Positions 5,464 through 8,599 of a DNA stretch of 8,599 bases are shown one piece after another. A program made the position numbers and the translations under genes. The notes under the pieces were generated by a model that was given only the letters and a program-made list of their open reading frames with translations, searched no databases and had not been told where the DNA came from. Each line of letters opens with the position of its first letter. The stretch's first letter is position 1. This DNA is from Actinomycetota bacterium (lineage in GTDB: Bacteria; Actinomycetota; Actinomycetes; Nanopelagicales; Nanopelagicaceae): contig WLNM01000042.1 in NCBI GenBank assembly GCA_009699825.1, positions 1 through 8,599 on the forward strand, given 5' to 3'.

Positions 5464-6828
5464 CTAACGCCAACTCCAACTTTGTCCCGAAGCAGAATCA
5501 GAAATCTCTAATCCTGCACTTTCAAGAGTTGCACGTAACTCATCACTGAGTGCCCAATTCTTTGCAGCCCTAGCAGACTCACGTTTTTCAAGAAGATCTT
5601 TTAAATTTGCTGGTAATTCGCGAACAACTGGCGTACGAGTTAGGTCCAGCCCCAGTACTTGATCGGCGTAAATAAATGCGTTGATTTTTTCTTCGTCAAT
5701 GACTGACGTATCTTTTTCTAGCGCACGCAAGTATGTAACAACTCTTGGAGTATCCAAGTCATTTTCGAGAAAAGAAAGGATTGTTGAGTCTGCGCTGATT
5801 GCATGCGTTGTTCCCCACGCAGCTATTTTGTTACGCCAACGCTTGATAGTTTCATGGGCAGATGAAATTGATTGCCATGAGAGATCCATCTGTGATCTAT
5901 AACGGTTTTCGAGAAAACACAGACGTAACGCGAGTGGATCAAAACCTTTAGCAATTACATCATTGAGCAGGACGACATTGCCGGCACTTTTTGACATCTT
6001 TCTACCTTCAAATAAAAGGTGTTCGCCATGAACCCACAGATCAACACTTTCAGTATCTGTAATTGAATTTGATTGCGCGCGCTCATTCTCGTGATGAGGA
6101 AAGCGTAAATCTATTCCACCGACATGAACATTGACATGCCCATCCAAAAATTTAAGCGACATTGCAGAACATTCGATGTGCCAACCGGGAAACCCTGGCC
6201 CCCACGGAGAATCCCAGATCATCTCTTTTCTATTGCCAGCAGCTTTCCACAGCGCCCAATCTGCGTGGAATTTTTTAGCTCCATCTTCCACGTATTCATA
6301 CTTGTGGCCGGGTTTAAGTGCATCTAAACGATTGCCACTTATTTGCCCATAACTCTTAAATGATTGTGCATCAAAATAAACACTTTTATCTTCACCAACG
6401 TATGCAGCGTTCTTTTTAATCAGAGCAGTAATCATCTCCTGCATCAGCTCAATTGATTCGCTCGCTCGGGGATATTTTTGGGCAGGATTGATATTTAAAT
6501 TTTTGAGATCGTGATGAAAGCGTTCTTCATACTTGCGGGCGATATCGAATGGATCTATTTTCTCTTTTTTAGATTGCTCAAGCATCTTGTCTTCTTGAAA
6601 ATCATCTGACATATGCCCAACATCTGTAACGTTTTGAATCATTTCAACGCTCAATCCACTTAATGAAATTGTGCGTGCTATCAAGTCACTTAATAAAAAA
6701 GTTCGTAAATTTCCTACGTGTGCATCTCGATAGACCGTTGGGCCGCAGCAATACATGCTGACCACTCCATTGCGCGAAGAAATCTCCTTCGGCTTTCGAG
6801 AGATGGTGTCATAAATGGATAGTGCCAT
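5464..6828 (-). CDS. cysS: Cysteinyl-tRNA synthetase
   Basis: This 454-residue class I aminoacyl-tRNA synthetase charges tRNA-Cys with cysteine in the cytosol. The HIGH-type motif follows CCGPTVYRDAHVGN (residues 27-40). The four expected zinc ligands that select cysteine are Cys28, Cys220 (GWHIEC), His245 and Glu249 (PHHENE). The KMSKS loop is at 278-282. The C-terminal tRNA-binding part ends with the family pattern RESARAAKNWALSDELR and a closing SWR. Length and the HHENE motif mark it as CysS rather than the shorter paralogue MshC of mycothiol synthesis. ATG 6828 is chosen over GTG 6837 because it overlaps the upstream GNAT stop as TGATG and has AGAAGAG (6843-6837) 8 nt upstream, inside the GNAT gene. 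Coupled translation with that gene is likely. Confidence 0.94.
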   Translation of the reverse strand: MALSIYDTISRKPKEISSRNGVVSMYCCGPTVYRDAHVGNLRTFLLSDLIARTISLSGLSVEMIQNVTDVGHMSDDFQEDKMLEQSKKEKIDPFDIARKYEERFHHDLKNLNINPAQKYPRASESIELMQEMITALIKKNAAYVGEDKSVYFDAQSFKSYGQISGNRLDALKPGHKYEYVEDGAKKFHADWALWKAAGNRKEMIWDSPWGPGFPGWHIECSAMSLKFLDGHVNVHVGGIDLRFPHHENERAQSNSITDTESVDLWVHGEHLLFEGRKMSKSAGNVVLLNDVIAKGFDPLALRLCFLENRYRSQMDLSWQSISSAHETIKRWRNKIAAWGTTHAISADSTILSFLENDLDTPRVVTYLRALEKDTSVIDEEKINAFIYADQVLGLDLTRTPVVRELPANLKDLLEKRESARAAKNWALSDELRATLESAGLEISDSASGQSWSWR

Positions 6829-7784
6829 CAGCAGCACTCTTCTGCAATGACGGACAAAGATTTTTGGTATGAGCGAAAAACGTATTCATGGTGAAAACTA
6901 AAGCCCAAGGAAGCATACAAATTAATGGCCGTTTCATTTTTTGAATCAACTTGTAGAACGGATTTTTTTACACCCTCTTTAGTCGAAGCATTGAGAAGTG
7001 TGGTGACAATTAATTTGCCTATACCTTGACCTCGATACACAGGATCAACAAATACGCGAGAGAGCGCGCTCCACCCTTGTGAGTGCGCCGTTCGGCCAAC
7101 TGCAATCAACTTGTTGTCGTCAAATATTGATGCATAAATCGCTGGATATCCGCGCATTAAATCAGCAACACCGTGATCACCTTGGAGTGCCAACCATGTG
7201 TCATCAAATTGATCCGACGTAGTAATTTTGAATTGCGAAGAGATTGGTTCTGCGTACTGAATATCGGCAACCATGACATGAGCACGAACTTTTTCAATCC
7301 AGCCCTGGTCAGAGAGTTTTGAATCAAGATCTTGATACGTTGGAAGTGGAATTGAAAAAGTTGGGGTAAGTCCCTCTTTTTTATAATGCGCGATAACGAA
7401 TAAGATCGATTCATCAATTTCCTTGAGAGGCTCTCCATAAGGAGCCTTCCCACTTGGCAATACGGAGTTTGCCCTCATCGTAAATTTTCCAGAAGTTCGT
7501 AATAACCACTTTCCAAAATATTCTTGTTTAGCAGGTGGCCACGTAGTTGTTAATGCTTGTTCGAGTTCTTGAATACGCAATGACAGTGGAGCACCATGGC
7601 CAGCTAAATGAATTTTTTCTTCAATAACTTTATAGACAGCTATTTTTTCTACATCAAATTCGATGAGTTCACCATGACGATTACGAAGTGAGTTCTCGGA
7701 CTCCAAATACCCAACAAGGTCGCGAAAGCCACCTTCGGGATCATGAAAACGAATACTGACTCGTGTGCCAATCGGAGCCTTCAT
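6828..7784 (-). CDS. GNAT N-acetyltransferase, Rv0428c-like, with SH3-like N-terminus
   Basis: This 318-residue protein has two parts. Residues 1-57 form a small beta-rich module (IGTRVSIRF near the start, then HGELIEFDVEKIAVYKVI) like the SH3-like domain of the mycobacterial Rv0428c family. A linker follows with the family-type segment ELEQALTTTWPP. The C-terminal GNAT domain has the acetyl-CoA pyrophosphate-binding motif YRGQGIGK near residues 250-257 after beta strand SRVFVDP, and the late NLYASLGF motif. It transfers acetyl from acetyl-CoA to an unknown amine. It is not MshD by features I can see, since MshD carries two GNAT domains and has no SH3-like start. ATG 7784 has GAAGG 7 nt upstream and begins the homology; GTG 7820 would add 12 residues. 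It ends in two cysteines because the coding DNA also carries the cysS Shine-Dalgarno site. Confidence 0.88.
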   Translation of the reverse strand: MKAPIGTRVSIRFHDPEGGFRDLVGYLESENSLRNRHGELIEFDVEKIAVYKVIEEKIHLAGHGAPLSLRIQELEQALTTTWPPAKQEYFGKWLLRTSGKFTMRANSVLPSGKAPYGEPLKEIDESILFVIAHYKKEGLTPTFSIPLPTYQDLDSKLSDQGWIEKVRAHVMVADIQYAEPISSQFKITTSDQFDDTWLALQGDHGVADLMRGYPAIYASIFDDNKLIAVGRTAHSQGWSALSRVFVDPVYRGQGIGKLIVTTLLNASTKEGVKKSVLQVDSKNETAINLYASLGFSFHHEYVFRSYQKSLSVIAEECC

Positions 7785-7798
7785 ATTTGAGCCTTCAT
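7771..7798 (-). repeat. 14-bp tandem repeat across the GNAT start, creating a 5-codon leader ORF
   Basis: Read on the minus strand, ATGAAGGCTCAAAT (7798-7785) is followed directly by ATGAAGGCTCCGAT (7784-7771), identical at 12 of 14 positions. The second copy holds the chosen start ATG. The first copy supplies its GAAGG Shine-Dalgarno site and also opens a frame of five codons whose TGA (7783-7781) overlaps the gene's ATG. Confidence 0.5.
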
Positions 7799-7844
7799 AG
7801 GTGTAACGATAATCGCCCACGCCAAAGTCGCGAGTTACAGGGGC

Positions 7845-7880
7845 TTGACATTACAATCGCGCTATAGAAATGGCTATAAG
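7845..7880 (+). promoter_or_regulatory. Candidate promoter of the ferredoxin-dapC unit
   Basis: A perfect -35 consensus TTGACA is at 7845-7850. Downstream GCTATA occurs twice, at 7861-7866 and 7873-7878, giving -10-like TATAGA (7863-7868) and TATAAG (7875-7880). Neither is at the usual 16-18 bp from TTGACA (12 and 24 bp), so which hexamers are used is unclear. TATAAG may act with a weaker -35. Confidence 0.35.
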
Positions 7881-7898
7881 GCCACATGTAAGAGATTT

Positions 7899-7905
7899 AG
7901 GGAGG
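7899..7905 (+). promoter_or_regulatory. Shine-Dalgarno site that sets the ferredoxin start
   Basis: AGGGAGG lies 8 nt before GTG 7914. The in-frame GTG at 7908 would be only 2 nt away and the TTG at 7845 far upstream, so 7914 is the start. Confidence 0.7.
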
Positions 7906-7913
7906 CTGTGCTC

Positions 7914-8234
7914 GTGACCTATGTGATTGCCCAACCATGTATCGATGTCAAGGACAAGTCCTGCATCGAAGAGTGTCCAGTGGACTGCATTTATGAAGGC
8001 AATCGCATGTTGTACATCCAGCCAGATGAGTGTGTGGATTGCGGTGCGTGCGAACCGGTCTGTCCAGTTGAAGCAATTTATTATGAAGATGATGTTCCGG
8101 GGCCATGGAAAGACTTCCAAAAGGTTAATAGCGAGTTCTTCGTCGAACTCGGTTCACCTGGAGGCGCAGCAAAAGTCGGCCCAACAAATAAAGATCACGC
8201 CGACGTGATTTCTGCTCCAGCAAAGAGCGAGTAA
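7914..8234 (+). CDS. fdxA: 7Fe ferredoxin ([3Fe-4S][4Fe-4S]), FdxC-like
   Basis: This 106-residue cytosolic electron carrier has two cysteine clusters: C9-x7-C17-x3-C21-x3-C25 and C40-x2-C43-x2-C46-x3-C50. By analogy with Azotobacter FdI, Cys9, Cys17 and Cys50 should hold the 3Fe-4S cluster and Cys21, Cys40, Cys43 and Cys46 the 4Fe-4S cluster, with Cys25 extra. The spacing and the acidic, Gly/Pro-rich tail (FFVELGSPGG) closely match mycobacterial FdxC (Rv1177) as I recall it. It likely feeds low-potential electrons to ferredoxin-dependent enzymes; the specific partner is not shown. The protein begins VTYVIAQPC from GTG 7914, with the classic MTYVI start of the family. dapC follows after 11 bp, as fdxC-dapC do in mycobacteria. 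Confidence 0.95.
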   Translation: MTYVIAQPCIDVKDKSCIEECPVDCIYEGNRMLYIQPDECVDCGACEPVCPVEAIYYEDDVPGPWKDFQKVNSEFFVELGSPGGAAKVGPTNKDHADVISAPAKSE

Positions 8235-8237
8235 AGG
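8233..8237 (+). promoter_or_regulatory. Shine-Dalgarno site supporting a CTG start for dapC
   Basis: AAAGG overlaps the ferredoxin TAA and lies 8 nt before CTG 8246, an ideal spacing. No ATG, GTG or TTG is in frame between the upstream in-frame stop (8189-8191) and TTG 8276. Confidence 0.45.
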
Positions 8238-8245
8238 CGCGTGCA

Positions 8246-8599
8246 CTGAAACTTCCTGATTTTCCGTGGGATGCGTTGGCACCCTTTGGAGATTTAGCGC
8301 GTAAACACCAAGCAGGAATTATTGATTTGTCGCAAGGCACACCTGTTGATCCAACTCCTGAAATTATTCAACAATCTTTAATCGAGCATTCAAATTCTCC
8401 GAGCTATCCTCTTACGACAGGTACTCCACAGTTACGAGAAGCAATTAAGAAGTGGGCTATCAATCGACTCGGTGCAACCGGTGAGTTTGATGTTCTTCCA
8501 TTAATTGGTTCTAAAGAGTTTGTTGCGTGGTTGCCAACAATCATGCAATCAAAAAAAGTGCTTTTCCCTAAGGTTGCCTATCCCACATATAACGTCGGT
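8246..8599 (+). CDS. dapC: N-succinyldiaminopimelate aminotransferase, N-terminal part (runs off window)
   Basis: The first 118 codons of a fold-type I PLP-dependent aminotransferase are present. DapC converts N-succinyl-2-amino-6-oxopimelate to N-succinyl-LL-diaminopimelate in lysine and peptidoglycan precursor synthesis. Residues FPWD (6-9), IIDLSQGTPVDP, SYPLTTGTPQLREA, IGSKEFVAWLP and the closing VAYPTYNVG track the N-terminus of mycobacterial DapC (Rv1178) as I recall it. The PLP lysine lies beyond the window. The frame has no ATG/GTG/TTG that keeps FPWD. CTG 8246 with AAAGG 8 nt upstream is the best start; TTG 8276 would cut off the conserved beginning. The gene is 11 bp after the ferredoxin stop and probably co-transcribed with it. 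Confidence 0.85.
   Translation, partial: MKLPDFPWDALAPFGDLARKHQAGIIDLSQGTPVDPTPEIIQQSLIEHSNSPSYPLTTGTPQLREAIKKWAINRLGATGEFDVLPLIGSKEFVAWLPTIMQSKKVLFPKVAYPTYNVG

Noticed and set aside
5464..6828. Calling the CysS-like gene MshC because mshB is nearby
   Set aside because: It has the full CysS length, the HHENE zinc motif and the CysS C-terminal domain pattern; MshC is shorter and differs in the HHE region.
6828..7784. Calling the GNAT protein MshD (mycothiol synthase)
   Set aside because: Only one recognisable GNAT motif set is present and the N-terminus is an SH3-like module as in Rv0428c; MshD has two GNAT repeats.
7845..7913. Longer ferredoxin starting at TTG 7845
   Set aside because: The TTG is part of a -35-like TTGACA, and GTG 7914 with AGGGAGG gives the standard family N-terminus.
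1..8599. Defence system, biosynthetic island, prophage or mobile element
   Set aside because: All recognised genes are housekeeping or conserved actinobacterial genes with similar base composition by eye; no integrase, transposase, toxin or CRISPR-like repeats were seen.

Overview
The window reads as a compact chromosomal segment of a low-GC actinobacterium. Actinobacterial markers are a mycothiol-pathway deacetylase (MshB), a DUF3107 protein, an Rv0428c-type acetyltransferase with an SH3-like N-terminus, a fused ThiF-rhodanese MoeZ, and a FdxC-DapC pair, all of which resemble mycobacterial proteins as I remember them. The A/T-rich codon use and near absence of intergenic DNA suggest a streamlined lineage such as the freshwater acI group (Nanopelagicales). 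That placement is inference; no rRNA or phylogenetic marker was tested.

Layout. A gene fragment (1-108, +) is coupled by ATGA to an orphan ParA/Soj-like ATPase (105-791, +). The ATPase converges on, and overlaps by 14 bp, a leftward block read in the order TetR regulator (3010-2393), DUF3107 (2349-2092), DEAD-box RNA helicase (2091-778). A 93-bp divergent control region (3011-3103) with two inverted repeats separates tetR from the rightward genes moeZ (3104-4285), mshB (4286-5155) and a small four-helix membrane protein (5152-5463). These abut, stop codon to stop codon with no spacer, a leftward pair: an Rv0428c-like GNAT acetyltransferase (7784-6828) and cysteinyl-tRNA synthetase cysS (6828-5464). 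A second divergent region (7785-7913) leads to a 7Fe ferredoxin (7914-8234) and the start of the aminotransferase dapC (8246-8599, cut by the window edge).

How the genes may work together. MoeZ (sulfur-carrier activation, linked in mycobacteria to cysteine and cofactor synthesis), MshB (mycothiol synthesis) and CysS (cysteine charging) share a cysteine/low-molecular-weight-thiol theme, but common regulation is only inferred. The 105-3010 block matches the neighbourhood of Rv3208-Rv3213c in Mycobacterium tuberculosis, and the mshB-to-dapC block resembles Rv1170-Rv1178, with cysS and the GNAT gene between.

I found no clear new system. The most notable points are: an orphan ParA-like ATPase lacking the signature lysine of its P-loop; two gene pairs separated only by one in-frame TAA before a weak non-ATG start; an apparent CTG start for dapC; a tandem repeat of a start region that makes a five-codon leader ORF; and paired promoter/operator-like signals around tetR. 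No gene-free stretch exceeds about 130 bases, and I saw no tRNA, rRNA, CRISPR array, insertion sequence or prophage.
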